Source of the DNA: Methylococcus sp. EFPC2
GTDB taxonomy: Bacteria > Pseudomonadota > Gammaproteobacteria > Methylococcales > Methylococcaceae
Length of the DNA stretch: 64,000 bases
Assembly: GCF_016925495.1 (NCBI RefSeq)
Contig: NZ_CP070491.1
Span: forward strand, 2,046,001 to 2,110,000
Reading direction: 5' to 3'
A model generated the notes under the pieces. It ran no database searches. It saw nothing but the letters and a program-made list of their open reading frames with translations, and was not told the origin of the DNA. Position 1 is the first letter of the stretch, and each line of letters starts with the position of its first letter. This document shows, one piece after another, positions 1 through 9,378 of the stretch. A program made the position numbers and the translations under genes.

Positions 1-186
1 GCTGAATCGAGTGGGGTCGTTCATGGCCTGCTCCGGCGTTGCGGGGTCGTGCTACATTGGTGCTACGCTTTCCGTGAAATTAAGGCTAAATTCGTGTAGC
101 ACCGTTAAGCTCAGAGTAGGCTAAACGTATTGATTTGTAAAGTATCGTTAAGGTTAATAAATCAGCAGAAAATAGCGGGCCGTCAA

Positions 187-232
187 ATTTGTAATCAGCC
201 GGTCGCGAGTTCGAATCTTGTCGCCAGCTCCA
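187..232 (+). other. tRNA-Thr(TGT) 3' fragment, probable attachment-site copy
   Basis: The sequence reads as the anticodon loop (TGT), variable region, T arm with a TTCGAAT loop, acceptor strand CGCCAGC, discriminator T and encoded CCA of a tRNA-Thr. The 5' half (acceptor 5' strand and D arm) is absent upstream. A 3' tRNA segment starting in the anticodon loop is the usual shape of an att core left at the far end of an integrated element. A terminator and an integrase remnant follow directly, which supports this. The intact tRNA would lie outside the window. Confidence 0.6.
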
Positions 233-240
233 ATAAATTC

Positions 241-272
241 AAGCCCTTACGAGCAATCGAAAGGGCTTTTTT
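241..272 (+). terminator. Rho-independent terminator
   Basis: An 8-bp stem (AAGCCCTT paired with AAGGGCTT) with a 12-nt loop is followed by a run of T. It lies just after the tRNA-Thr 3' fragment and probably belonged to the original tRNA transcript. Confidence 0.65.
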
Positions 273-322
273 ATTGGTCTCCATAGATTTCTCCATAGAA
301 ATCAGGCGTTTTTTTGCTCATC

Positions 323-502
323 TCACTCTTCTGTAGAGGGGCGAACTATAGGCAGGGATAGGTCGTAAATGTCGAGCATGGCCTCCTTTTTGTGTCCGCT
401 GGCGTGTTGCTTGTAGGCCCGGGTTCCTGGCTTGTCGGCGATGCCCTTCCTTTTCAGGTCGTGCAATGCAAAGCGGTCTGCTTCAGCTTTCCCGCCGTCT
501 GC
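323..502 (-). pseudogene. Tyrosine integrase, C-terminal remnant
   Basis: On the minus strand about 60 codons stay open between an in-frame TAA (503-505) and a TGA stop (323-325). They encode the end of a phage-type tyrosine recombinase: a HDLKRKGIAD block, an ASGHKKEAM block matching the conserved GH box, then a Tyr in IYDL that fits the catalytic tyrosine near the C-terminus. The catalytic Arg/Lys core and the arm- and core-binding domains are missing, and upstream DNA shows no further homology I can see. Its place beside a tRNA 3' fragment marks the border of a decayed integrative element. The family call rests on motif reading only. Confidence 0.55.
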
Positions 503-505
503 TTA

Positions 506-813
506 TTCACCGTGCTGCAGCAGCGCGCTCGTCACCTCTTGGCGCGGATGGACGGTCGCGACTAAAGCGACGTGTGCGATAGGACGGCACTCAGTGGCCG
601 GCCGTCGAGCGCTTTTGCGTTCCGGTCAGCAGGAAACCGTGGTCACTTTGGCGGCCTCTGACACCGCCCGCCGTCGGGCCGAGGCTGTCGGCCCAAGTCC
701 CGCATCACCCCAAAACCCGGGCGTCAGTACAAGTAGCGCGGCTTAACTTAACCGTATTGAGTGGGTTAGGGGCAAGAAAAAACTTGGGGTTACCATATGC
801 TGGCCTCCCCTCA
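506..813. other. Intergenic DNA, no supported gene
   Basis: Only a low-quality open frame (432-746, plus) crosses this stretch; its Ser/Ala/Arg-rich translation looks like noise. The region separates the integrase remnant from the YkgJ-type gene. I see no terminator or repeat worth naming. Confidence 0.5.
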
Positions 814-1308
814 CTATTCGTCCAGCGCGCGGAACCAGTCGGTCAACTCGCGCGTGTCGCCCAGATCGCAGAGACGGCGGTCGATGGCGTCCTGGTTACC
901 CCATACCACCTCGCCCCAAGCGCCGCCGGCCACGCGCGATTCGATGTCCTTGCAATAAAGTCCCTGGTCACGCTGGACGTAGAATCCGTACGTGCGGCAC
1001 GCCACCGGGCGGTGAGCGTAGACCCGGCAGGCCCCTGCCGACCGGTCCAACAGCGGACAGACAATAGGGCGTGAGGATTGCTCGGCTAGTGCGGCGATCT
1101 CCTGGTCGATTTCACGAAGTTGTGCCGGGGGCAGCGCAGCCAGTCCCTCCCGCAGCAATTCCCATTCCGCCAGAGTGAGCCGCGGCACTTCGGCGAGCCG
1201 TCGGCAACAGCCGTCGCAGCCCAGGCGACATAGCCAATCAAGATGTTCGCCCCGGATGGCCCGTACGCGCGCTTCAATATCGGCTTGGATTTGGGAGAGT
1301 GTGTTCAT
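814..1308 (-). CDS. YkgJ-family cysteine cluster protein
   Basis: This encodes 164 aa. The Cys pattern is that of the YkgJ/FliB-like putative zinc- or iron-chelating family: a GCDGCCRR segment near residue 30, then CPLLD, GACRVYAHRP and ACRTYG around residues 90-115. The specific biochemical role of such proteins is unsettled; metal binding is the usual proposal. I chose the ATG giving MNTLSQ, because the ten codons before it look like upstream DNA. The gene stands alone between the element border and the end of the large minus-strand operon and is probably transcribed separately. Confidence 0.75.
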   Translation of the reverse strand: MNTLSQIQADIEARVRAIRGEHLDWLCRLGCDGCCRRLAEVPRLTLAEWELLREGLAALPPAQLREIDQEIAALAEQSSRPIVCPLLDRSAGACRVYAHRPVACRTYGFYVQRDQGLYCKDIESRVAGGAWGEVVWGNQDAIDRRLCDLGDTRELTDWFRALDE

Positions 1309-1547
1309 CGTGCTATCCGGTCTCGCTATTTTAACCACGCTTTGAAAAACCTATTGAGGGAGCCCCTCGTTGTGGTGCCACCAGGAACGACTCCGGAACC
1401 CTGCTCGAACTCAATGTGCTATCCGGACGAGCCACCGGAGGTTGGTGTTGCGCAGCCGCCGGACCCGGCGTTCGGTTACGGAGGCCGAGCCTTGTTCCTC
1501 TGCGATCAAGCTTAGGTGCTCTCTTAGCCGTGATGAATCCCTGCCGT

Positions 1548-3251
1548 TTATCCGGACTCGATGACATCGAATTGCAGTCCGCTCGAGCCCTCGCCACGGC
1601 CCGGCTGCTTGCGCCGCCCGACCCACAAATGGCTTGAGCCGTTGCTCCACCGGACATATTGATAGGACCGGGTGACCCGCGAGCCCTCGCGAGGGACTTC
1701 CTCGTCATGCAGCAGCAGCTCATTGCCGGGGGTCAAGATCCGGCCTTGCGGTTCCTGCAAACCGTGCATGCCCTCGGTATCCACGTGCGGGAGTGCCGCA
1801 CGCTTCAAGCGCATGGAGGTTCCCTTCCGCACCGGCAACAGCGGGACCCAATAGTCCGGCACGGTAGTGCCGAGCCGGTAGCGTAACGGCGCCCCGGACT
1901 TGCGTTCCACCGGGATCGCCTGATCCTGCCGGCTCAAGGCCTGCTGGTAGGCCTCGTAGCGATCCAGGGGGCGTCCTGCCGGACCCTGCACCACGCGTTC
2001 CACGGCCCAGGCGACGTTGGCCATCTCGTCACGCAGGAAGTGCACGTCTTCCAGGGGCGAGCCCTGGAGTCCGGCGCCCAAGGCCGGTGCCAGGAAGAAC
2101 AACCGGGGATCCGCCTGCGACAGGGTGAAGGCCTGCCAGGGCGAGGGGGCCGGGTCGGTTTCGCTGGCATGGGGAAACAGCAGCTGCTCGCCGAAGCTGT
2201 TGGTGACGGTGAGCGAGCGGACCCGGCACAGGGAGCCGACGGCCAGTTCGAGGGGCAGCACGAACCAGTCGTTGCCGAACTCCAGGGCGAAGTCCAGCAG
2301 CAGGCGCCGCGCCGCATCGCCCGGCTGGGCCTCGATCCGGGCGAAATTGATGCGGCCGTCCTCGAACTCCCAGAAGCGTGGCGCGGGCATGCCGGGGTAA
2401 TCCACCGGGGCGGGCAGAAAGGCCCGGCTGGACAGGACGAAGTCGGGGGCTGCACCCAGCGAGGCACCCGGCCGGCCGGTGAAGGCGTGCCAGTCGAGGC
2501 GGCCTTCCTGGTACTCCGGCGCCGCCAGCACCACTTCGCCGTCGGCCAGCGCGCCAGCCACCGCAAACTCGTATTCGATGCGCTCGGGAACCCACGCCTC
2601 GGCCTGTTCGACGGCCGGGCCGAAACGCTCCCCGTGCCAGGCCAGCCAGGCTTCGAGGGTGGCCTGCAAGCGGGGCCGGTCGGCCTCGGCCACGCCGCCG
2701 AACGGGGCTTGCTGGAACAGCTCCTGCCAGCGTCCGTCCGCGATCAGGGGGGCCAGCCGGGAACGCAGGGCGGTGCCGTCCACCACCCGGCCGGCGACCA
2801 CGCCGAGAAAGGCGCGGCTGTCGCCGTCCGCCGCCGGGTCGGCCGGCGCCAGTCCGAAACCGGCCGCCAGCAGCGGGGCGCGCAGGCCGCCCAGGCCCGT
2901 GCCGGCCAGCAACCGCAGCAGGTGCAGGCCGGATTCGGCGGCAGCCCGCCAGTCGGGGATCCCGGCGGCGATTACCGGTTCCCGCTCCACCAGGGTCTCC
3001 AAGGGAAGCGCACCCGGCGCATAAGGCCGAGCGCCCAGCCCGGCGGCCTCGGAGCCGGGCCGATAGAGGCTCAGAGGCGCCGCTTCGTAACGGACCCGGG
3101 CGGCGACCGGCGAGCCGGCGTCCTCGCCCTGGAACTCCCCGAGCTGCCACTGGCGTGCCAGCAACCACAGGGGGTCGTGGATGCGCGCCTGCAGGCCGTC
3201 CCGGAGGTCCGGCGCATCGGTGCTGACGGTGATCTGTGCGGTGTTGGCCAT
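1548..3251 (-). CDS. Conserved hypothetical protein, last gene of six-gene operon (567 aa)
   Basis: This is a 567-aa soluble protein with no signal peptide or membrane segment. The N-terminal stretch has a distinctive DPLWLLARQWQLGEFQGEDAG segment (about residues 27-46), which I associate with uncharacterised proteins in other bacteria but cannot tie to a function. The rest is rich in Pro, Ala, Leu and Arg with many acidic residues. It is the most downstream member of the operon, 74 bp after the 1737-aa gene, with ATG at 3251. No catalytic motif is obvious. High GC3 throughout matches the other genes of the operon. Confidence 0.8.
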   Translation of the reverse strand: MANTAQITVSTDAPDLRDGLQARIHDPLWLLARQWQLGEFQGEDAGSPVAARVRYEAAPLSLYRPGSEAAGLGARPYAPGALPLETLVEREPVIAAGIPDWRAAAESGLHLLRLLAGTGLGGLRAPLLAAGFGLAPADPAADGDSRAFLGVVAGRVVDGTALRSRLAPLIADGRWQELFQQAPFGGVAEADRPRLQATLEAWLAWHGERFGPAVEQAEAWVPERIEYEFAVAGALADGEVVLAAPEYQEGRLDWHAFTGRPGASLGAAPDFVLSSRAFLPAPVDYPGMPAPRFWEFEDGRINFARIEAQPGDAARRLLLDFALEFGNDWFVLPLELAVGSLCRVRSLTVTNSFGEQLLFPHASETDPAPSPWQAFTLSQADPRLFFLAPALGAGLQGSPLEDVHFLRDEMANVAWAVERVVQGPAGRPLDRYEAYQQALSRQDQAIPVERKSGAPLRYRLGTTVPDYWVPLLPVRKGTSMRLKRAALPHVDTEGMHGLQEPQGRILTPGNELLLHDEEVPREGSRVTRSYQYVRWSNGSSHLWVGRRKQPGRGEGSSGLQFDVIESG

Positions 3252-3325
3252 GCTGCTACTCCGATATCCTAAAGGTTAGGCGCCGGCCTCTGGCCGCGCC
3301 CGGGTTCCAAGTTTGCCGGGTGCTG

Positions 3326-6300
3326 CTAGGTGCCCGGGCCGAAGTCGATTCCGGCAAGCACCACGGCCGATGCTTCCGATCCCTCCGGAGCGGCGTCCGC
3401 CAGGGCGGCGGCGACCTTGCCGACGCAGTCCCAGGTGGTGCGGCCGTCCCACAGGGTGAAGGCCATGCCGTCAACCGACTTGCCTTCCAGGTCGAGCAGG
3501 CGGGCCGGCACCTCCAGCCGCAGCCAGCACCCGGCCGGCGGCAAGGGGCCCATGGGCTGACGGCTGGCGCTGCCGTCTATCCCCCACGGCAGCAGATTTT
3601 CGCCCCAGTAGGCGCGATGTTCCCAATCGCCGGAATGCCACTGCAGCATCAGCTGGCGCGGCGGATCGCGCGGATCGAGATAGACGTGGGCGAACAGCCG
3701 GTCGCCGACGCCGATGGGCAGTGGCTCGGTGGCGCCGCGGAAAAAGTGCTGGTGCATGCCGGCGAGCCCCCGCGACTGGTGGGCGGCTCTGCCGGACAAG
3801 GGTTTCGGATCCAGCCGCACCCAGTTCCAGTCGTCGCCGCCGTCGGTCATCAGGATGGCTCCTTCCGGGAGCGCATCGTCGATCCACACCGTCTCGGTAC
3901 CCGGCGGCGCCGCCGCCCGCAGCTTGGCCAGATCCAGGGTCTCCCGCAGCACGCCGGTCAGGCTGTCCAGGTCCCACACCGCGCGCCCGTCTGCCGGCAC
4001 CGCCAGCAGCAGCGTCTGGGGCGGGGCGCTGTTGGGCTGGTCGTAGTGGAAGCTGAGGCCGGTGGTTTCCCGCTCGCTCGGCACCACCTCGGCCCATTCG
4101 TCGATCATGAGGCCGGCCAGCGCCTGATCGAAGTGCACCGGCGCCAGGGGGGCGTGGGCGACCAGCGACAGCCGGCCGCTGGGGAACGGCTGGCCTGGCG
4201 CCACCGCCAGGCCCACCCAGCGGTCGCCGGGCGCATAAGGGATTTGCCCCACTGCCAGCGCCAGCGCGGCGCTGCCCAGAGCTTCGCCGTAGGTCAGCGC
4301 CGTGCCGAGCCGTGCCGCCCCGTCGCGCACGCAGGCGAGGCGCTGGAACCAGCCGACCGCCGCCAGGGGATCGCCGCCCTGCAGCGTGAGGCTGGCGGCG
4401 AAGCTGGGGCCGAGCTCGGCGGCGTTGGCGGCGGACAGCCGAGGCAGGACCCGGAAATCGGCGCCGAATACCTCTTGCAGCCGGCCCAGCTCATGGTCAC
4501 GGCGGGCTTCAGAGCTCGCCGCCGCGGCATCGAAGGCGGCCGTGCGCTGGGCGATCCGCTCCAGTCGGCGGGCGGCCTCGCGCGCCACCGAACGGCCCTG
4601 GGCGATCAGTTCGGCCACGGCGTCCGGGGCATTTCCCACCAGACTGACGGGTGCGGCGCCCTGGATGCCGAAATGGGCCAGGGCCAGCAGCGCGTCCCGC
4701 AGCGGTTCCGGATCGGTCGCCGGGGTAGCCGCATCGCTCGCGGGCAGTGCCGCTTGCAGAGTCTGCACGGCCTGTTGCAGCGACACGGCCGCGCGGTCGG
4801 CGCGCTGCGCCAGCTCCGCCAGATCCAGTCCCGCACCGGGGACCGTCCCCGGCGGCGCCAGGTCGCGGGCGTCGATGGGGCGGGCGCCGGCCAGCAGTTC
4901 CCGCACGGCCCGGCAGACCTCCAGCAATTCGCCGACGCTGACCACCTCCGCCCCCCACTCCGGCGCCCGCCCGAAGGCCAGGCGCAGCTCGGCCTCCGCC
5001 GGCACCGCGGCGGGCCGCTGGCGCATCAGCAGCAGCGCCAGCCGCTGTTCCAGCTCCGAACGCTGGGCCCGGTCGCCGCCAGTCGCCAGGTAGACGGCAT
5101 CGAGGGGTGACAGCCGCAGGGCGGCCAGATCGATTTCGACCGCGTGCAGAAGGCGGTCGCCCTGCCGGTATTCGGCGCGGCAACGCACCCGCTGAGGCGG
5201 CGGCAGCAGCGCCGCAGCCCAGGCGTTGAGCAGCGGCTCGGCGCCGGCGCGCACCTGGAGCGCGTCGACCAGCCAGGCCGCCGGCGCGGCACCGGCGTCG
5301 GCGGGGAACAGCGTCACCAGCCGGTGGGTCAGCGCGCTGCCGGTACGCGGGGTCCGCATCACCTCCAGTTCCGGCGGCGGCGCTGCGCCACTGGCGATGG
5401 CGTCCAGGGTGGCGCCCGAACGGAGCGGATTGCCCTGCACGATCTGGTGGACGCTCTCCGCCACCACCGCGTCACCCACCGCGTCGACCAATTCATCCAA
5501 CGCCCGCAGCCGGGCGTCGAGGGCCAGGAAGTCGGGGCTGCCGGGCGCGGGGAAGCCCAGCGCCTCGTCGCCGAACGGGATGGTGGTGGCATCCCAGGGC
5601 GTCTGCGGCAAACTCCGGCGCAGCGCCGCCTTCCAGCGGCGGTGCAGTTCCAGCCCGTCGACCACCTGGGTGGCGGCCAGGGATTCGAGAGCCTGCCGCC
5701 ACTGCTTGTTGAGTTCGTCCGCCAAGGCGGAGCGGGCTTCCGCCAGGGCCACCTCGGCCGGCTCCTCCTGGTCGGCGAGCTGCTGGTCGAGGGCCTGCAC
5801 CGCGCCGTCGTGCTCCGCCGCCAGCGCCCGCAGTGCGGGGATCGCATCGGCCCGGCCGGGATCGTCGAGCCGGGCGATGGCCGCCTGGGCCAGGCTGCGG
5901 GCATTAAGGCCGTCGGCGCCGGCGGCGAGCCGGGCCCGCAGCGCGACAGTCCTTTGATGGGCGACGCCCTGGGCGGTGGCGCGCTGCGATAACAAGGCCC
6001 GCAGCTGGCCTTCCCAGGGCGCCATCTCGGCATTGTCGACCAATTCGATCCGGTAGCGGGCGGTTCCCGTCACCCGGCTCAGCGGCTGGGTGCCGCGCTG
6101 TTCGGCGATGGCCTGGTCAAGGGTGGCGACGGCGTCGGCCGCTTCCTGCGCCTGCCGCTCGAAGGCGGCGATATCGGCGAGGTCCCGCTGGTAGCTCTCC
6201 CGCTCGGCCTCCACCTGAGCCAGCCGTTCGCGGGTCCAGCGCGCCCGCTGGGCGGCTTCCTCGCGCTGCCGGCGCAGGGCGTCGATCCGCTGCCGGGTCT

Positions 6301-8539
6301 GTTGTGCCTCGGCCAGCCGCTGGTAGGCCGCGGTCAGCTGGTCCCGCTGTTTCAGGCCGGCGAGGGTGCGAAAACGGTGGATGTAGCGATCCAGGCCCTG
6401 CTCGTGCAGCTCCCGCTCGAAACGGTAGCCCAGCAGGGCGCCCAGGGGCTGGCCCTGGCGGACCCCGTCCAGCAGCCAGAGGGCGCGGTGCACCCGCTGC
6501 GACGACAGGTCGACGGCGAACGGGCTGTCGTCCCCCTCGGCGCGCCGGGCTAGATAGCCGCTGCGCAACACGGCGATGGTGGCGGCCTGGGCCAGGGAGG
6601 GGGCCTGCACATGGCCCATGTTGGCGGGCGAGCGGTACAGCGGACCCCGCACCCCCTCCGGCAGCGGAACGACTTCCTGCAGGGGCGGTGCCGGCCGCAG
6701 ATCTTCCAGCCAGCCGTAGCCCCCCAAGCGGATCCCGGTGGGTTCGTCGTGGCGCAGTTCGGCCAGGCGCCGCGCCGCCAGGGAGGTGGCCCAGGCATCC
6801 AGCCGGTAACTGGCGAGGTCCAGGGTCTCGGCCATGAGTAGCTGGCGGATCGCCTGCGGCAGGTTCCTGAGCGGGGCCTCGGCCGGTTCCGCCACTTGTT
6901 GCAACAGCCGTTCCTCCAGGGTCGCGGCGGACAGCTCGCGGGGTTCGCCGGCGGCGTCTTGCTGCTGCAGCCGGTAGCCGCAGCCGACTCCGCCGTGCCG
7001 CAGCATCTCGACCGGTTCGGCGTGGCCGGCCGCGCTGGCGGCGCCGGCGGCGAGCCGGGCCCGGCGCTGGCGGCCGCCCCGCCACCAGTCGGCCAGGCCG
7101 GTTTCCGGCGCCTGAGGGCCGGAACCGGTCCAGCGGGTCGTGACGGCGGCCGGCAGCACGCCGTAGGGCTGGTTACCGATCCGCAGGGTGGGCAGCGGGC
7201 CGCGCGCCCGCACATAGTCGGCGAAGTGGTCTCGCAGGAATTCCGCCGAACCGGCGCGGCTCAGCTGGCGCAGCAGCGGGCTGTCCACGATGCCCCACAG
7301 CGCCGCGTTGAACGCGCCGGCCTGAGCCTGTTCGCTGCCGTCCGCGCCCGCCACTCCGGCCAGGGCCGCCGCCGCCAGCCCCAAGGCAGCGGCGGCGAGG
7401 GCGCCGTCGCTGCCGGGCGGCGGTACCTGAGGCGGCGTGCCATAACCTCCCGCCTCGGCGTCCGCCCCGGCGCGGTAGCCGGAGGCAAGCTCGGCGGTAT
7501 TGTTGGTCGGCAGGTCCTGGGCGATCAGCGCCAGGCCGTCGCTGTAGCGGTGGGCGTCGAGCAGGCCCGCGAGCCGGGCTGCCGAGCCGGCGGCGTCCAG
7601 GGAGGCTTTGATGCCCACCACCAGCAGCCGGTCCAGACCCTGCCGCGCCAGCTCGTCGCCGAGAGGAATCCGCAGCGCCATGCCGGCGTCTTCAGCGGCG
7701 GCGAAATCTACCATCCAGCGCATACCCTGGTCGATGGCGGGCATCTCGTCGCTTTCCAGGGAGTCCAGCGAAGGCGACGGGCCTACCGCCAGCTCGTCGC
7801 CGACGGGCTTGCTCCAGCCGGTGACCACCGCGGTCTCGCCGCGATAACCGATCGCCACCCAGCGATCCGGCAGCACCGCCGTGTGGGGGGCGCGGCTCCA
7901 AGCCGCCGGCCGGCGCGCCGGGGCGGCCGGCGCGGCCGGGTCGAGGGCGCGGGCGATCCAGCCGGCGCGGGCGGCGCCGAAACGGTCCGCCAGCTGGCGC
8001 CAAGCCGCCGCCCGGCTGGCGCCGGAAGCGACCTGCTGCCAGAAATGCCGGCCCCAGCTCTCCTCCTCCTCGGTCAGCCCCGGTTCGTGGCTGTCGACGT
8101 GGATGTCGTCGGGATAGACACGCACCCTCAGCTCCGTACCTCCCTGGGGCGCCGCGGCGAAGCGGGTCTCCAGGCGCACCGGCAGCAGCAGCAAGGGATG
8201 GACGGTGGCGACCTGGCCGGCCGTGGCGTCGGTGCCCAACAGCCGGGCAGTGGCGGCGTCCCGCCCGGCGCGGAATTCGTCGCGCCGGGGCTCGGTCTCC
8301 GCCAATGTTCGGCGGGCGACCTCGGCCGCCGTCTGGGTCCGGTTCAGATCGGCCAGAACGACGGCCTGGTCGGCCCGCAGCTGCTGGAGTTCGGCGCCGA
8401 GCTGATCGACCAGACGCTGGGCGTCGGCCGCATGGCGTTTCTGCGCGTTGTACTGCTCGGTCAGCTGCTGCAGCGCGGCCCGCCACTGGCGGCGCATTTC
8501 TGGGCTGGGCGGAATATAGTTGCCGTCTAAGGGTCTCAT
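3326..8539 (-). CDS. Giant coiled-coil-containing conserved protein (1737 aa)
   Basis: This is a very large protein. Residues about 15-90 form a predicted coiled coil (repeated QL, AL and EL heptads). A conserved-looking block follows near residue 115 ([14 protein letters not shown], then [16 protein letters not shown]). A second long coiled-coil stretch lies around residues 700-830. The C-terminal third is mixed alpha/beta with no enzyme motif I recognise. There is no signal peptide or transmembrane helix, so it is probably cytoplasmic or exported by a dedicated route. The ATG at 8539 overlaps the stop of the upstream gene by ATGA, which indicates translational coupling. The function is unknown; a scaffold or structural role is inference from size and coiled coils. 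Confidence 0.85.
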   Translation of the reverse strand: MRPLDGNYIPPSPEMRRQWRAALQQLTEQYNAQKRHAADAQRLVDQLGAELQQLRADQAVVLADLNRTQTAAEVARRTLAETEPRRDEFRAGRDAATARLLGTDATAGQVATVHPLLLLPVRLETRFAAAPQGGTELRVRVYPDDIHVDSHEPGLTEEEESWGRHFWQQVASGASRAAAWRQLADRFGAARAGWIARALDPAAPAAPARRPAAWSRAPHTAVLPDRWVAIGYRGETAVVTGWSKPVGDELAVGPSPSLDSLESDEMPAIDQGMRWMVDFAAAEDAGMALRIPLGDELARQGLDRLLVVGIKASLDAAGSAARLAGLLDAHRYSDGLALIAQDLPTNNTAELASGYRAGADAEAGGYGTPPQVPPPGSDGALAAAALGLAAAALAGVAGADGSEQAQAGAFNAALWGIVDSPLLRQLSRAGSAEFLRDHFADYVRARGPLPTLRIGNQPYGVLPAAVTTRWTGSGPQAPETGLADWWRGGRQRRARLAAGAASAAGHAEPVEMLRHGGVGCGYRLQQQDAAGEPRELSAATLEERLLQQVAEPAEAPLRNLPQAIRQLLMAETLDLASYRLDAWATSLAARRLAELRHDEPTGIRLGGYGWLEDLRPAPPLQEVVPLPEGVRGPLYRSPANMGHVQAPSLAQAATIAVLRSGYLARRAEGDDSPFAVDLSSQRVHRALWLLDGVRQGQPLGALLGYRFERELHEQGLDRYIHRFRTLAGLKQRDQLTAAYQRLAEAQQTRQRIDALRRQREEAAQRARWTRERLAQVEAERESYQRDLADIAAFERQAQEAADAVATLDQAIAEQRGTQPLSRVTGTARYRIELVDNAEMAPWEGQLRALLSQRATAQGVAHQRTVALRARLAAGADGLNARSLAQAAIARLDDPGRADAIPALRALAAEHDGAVQALDQQLADQEEPAEVALAEARSALADELNKQWRQALESLAATQVVDGLELHRRWKAALRRSLPQTPWDATTIPFGDEALGFPAPGSPDFLALDARLRALDELVDAVGDAVVAESVHQIVQGNPLRSGATLDAIASGAAPPPELEVMRTPRTGSALTHRLVTLFPADAGAAPAAWLVDALQVRAGAEPLLNAWAAALLPPPQRVRCRAEYRQGDRLLHAVEIDLAALRLSPLDAVYLATGGDRAQRSELEQRLALLLMRQRPAAVPAEAELRLAFGRAPEWGAEVVSVGELLEVCRAVRELLAGARPIDARDLAPPGTVPGAGLDLAELAQRADRAAVSLQQAVQTLQAALPASDAATPATDPEPLRDALLALAHFGIQGAAPVSLVGNAPDAVAELIAQGRSVAREAARRLERIAQRTAAFDAAAASSEARRDHELGRLQEVFGADFRVLPRLSAANAAELGPSFAASLTLQGGDPLAAVGWFQRLACVRDGAARLGTALTYGEALGSAALALAVGQIPYAPGDRWVGLAVAPGQPFPSGRLSLVAHAPLAPVHFDQALAGLMIDEWAEVVPSERETTGLSFHYDQPNSAPPQTLLLAVPADGRAVWDLDSLTGVLRETLDLAKLRAAAPPGTETVWIDDALPEGAILMTDGGDDWNWVRLDPKPLSGRAAHQSRGLAGMHQHFFRGATEPLPIGVGDRLFAHVYLDPRDPPRQLMLQWHSGDWEHRAYWGENLLPWGIDGSASRQPMGPLPPAGCWLRLEVPARLLDLEGKSVDGMAFTLWDGRTTWDCVGKVAAALADAAPEGSEASAVVLAGIDFGPGT

Positions 8540-9366
8540 GGTGTCGGTCCCTCCTGGAGGGTCGTCCGGATTTCTTCCTCGAGCGTGCCGAGGCTCAGTT
8601 CAAGCTCGCGCAGGCGCGCCTGGGCGGCCGGCAGCTCGGTCAGGCCGATCCGGTCGATCCGACCGGCCAGTTCATCCCCCCGGGCGGTCAGTGCCGCCAA
8701 GGTCTCCTGCTCGATCTCGAACTGAACCCGAGCCCATTCGCAGGATTCTTCCAGGGCGGCGGCCTGGGCCGCCAACTCGTCGGCGCTGCGCTCGAGCGCC
8801 GGTCGGTCGAGGGGGTCGGCGGCGATGGCGCCGTTCCAGCGGTCGATCCGCGCCAGTTCCGCCTGCATCTGCTGCAGCCGCTGCCGCGCCTCCTCGAAGG
8901 CGGTTTGGGCGGCCTGCAGCTCGGCGTTCGCCGACAGCATCCGAACCTGCGCCGCCTGCGCTTCGGCGCCGGCCTGGGCCAGCGCGGCGCGGCCGCTGTC
9001 TAGGGTGGCATGGGCCGCCGCGGCCGCCGCCTTGGCCTGGGCCAGCTGGCGCTTGAGGGCCGCGATCCGCTGCCGCTGTCCGGCCCCGCCCGGCCGGCCG
9101 GGGAATTCCTGGTCGGGTTCCGAGGCGTCGAGAATCTCCTGCTCCAGGTCGGCGACATGGGCGTCGGCACTGGCTGCTTCCGCCTCCAGTGGGGCAATGC
9201 GGGCCTGGGCTTCGGCCAGCCGGGCCTGGGCCGCGTTCAACTGCGACAGGGCCGATGCGGCGGTCTGTTGAGCGGCTTGCAACGGCCCGCTGCGGGCGCT
9301 GACGGCGGCCTCGGCCGCTTGCAGTTCGGCGCGCCAGCGCGCCGTTTCTTGGGAGAGTTGGGGCAT
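8536..9366 (-). CDS. Coiled-coil protein (276 aa)
   Basis: Almost the entire 276-aa chain is Ala/Gln/Glu/Leu heptad sequence typical of a long alpha-helical coiled coil. One Pro/Gly-rich break lies near residues 83-95. There is no signal peptide. It lies 12 bp downstream of the 773-aa gene and overlaps the 1737-aa gene by 4 bp. Its composition resembles the N-terminal coiled coil of the 1737-aa neighbour, so the two may form a helical bundle together (inference). The low-complexity sequence means homology searches would give many spurious matches. Confidence 0.8.
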   Translation of the reverse strand: MPQLSQETARWRAELQAAEAAVSARSGPLQAAQQTAASALSQLNAAQARLAEAQARIAPLEAEAASADAHVADLEQEILDASEPDQEFPGRPGGAGQRQRIAALKRQLAQAKAAAAAAHATLDSGRAALAQAGAEAQAAQVRMLSANAELQAAQTAFEEARQRLQQMQAELARIDRWNGAIAADPLDRPALERSADELAAQAAALEESCEWARVQFEIEQETLAALTARGDELAGRIDRIGLTELPAAQARLRELELSLGTLEEEIRTTLQEGPTP

Positions 9367-9378
9367 GGCGGATACTCC

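Noticed and set aside
432-746. Plus-strand frame of 104 codons at the left end
   Set aside because: Part of it is antisense to the integrase remnant and the rest has noise-like composition.
3236-5110. Long plus-strand open frame (624 codons) opposite the 1737-aa gene
   Set aside because: Antisense shadow of a very GC-rich gene. The Arg/Gly/Pro/His-rich translation has no domain, while the minus-strand frame has strong coupling and start signals.
6896-8530. Plus-strand open frame of 544 codons
   Set aside because: Also a shadow of the 1737-aa gene; it shares the low-complexity Gly/Arg/Ala look of antisense frames in GC-rich DNA.
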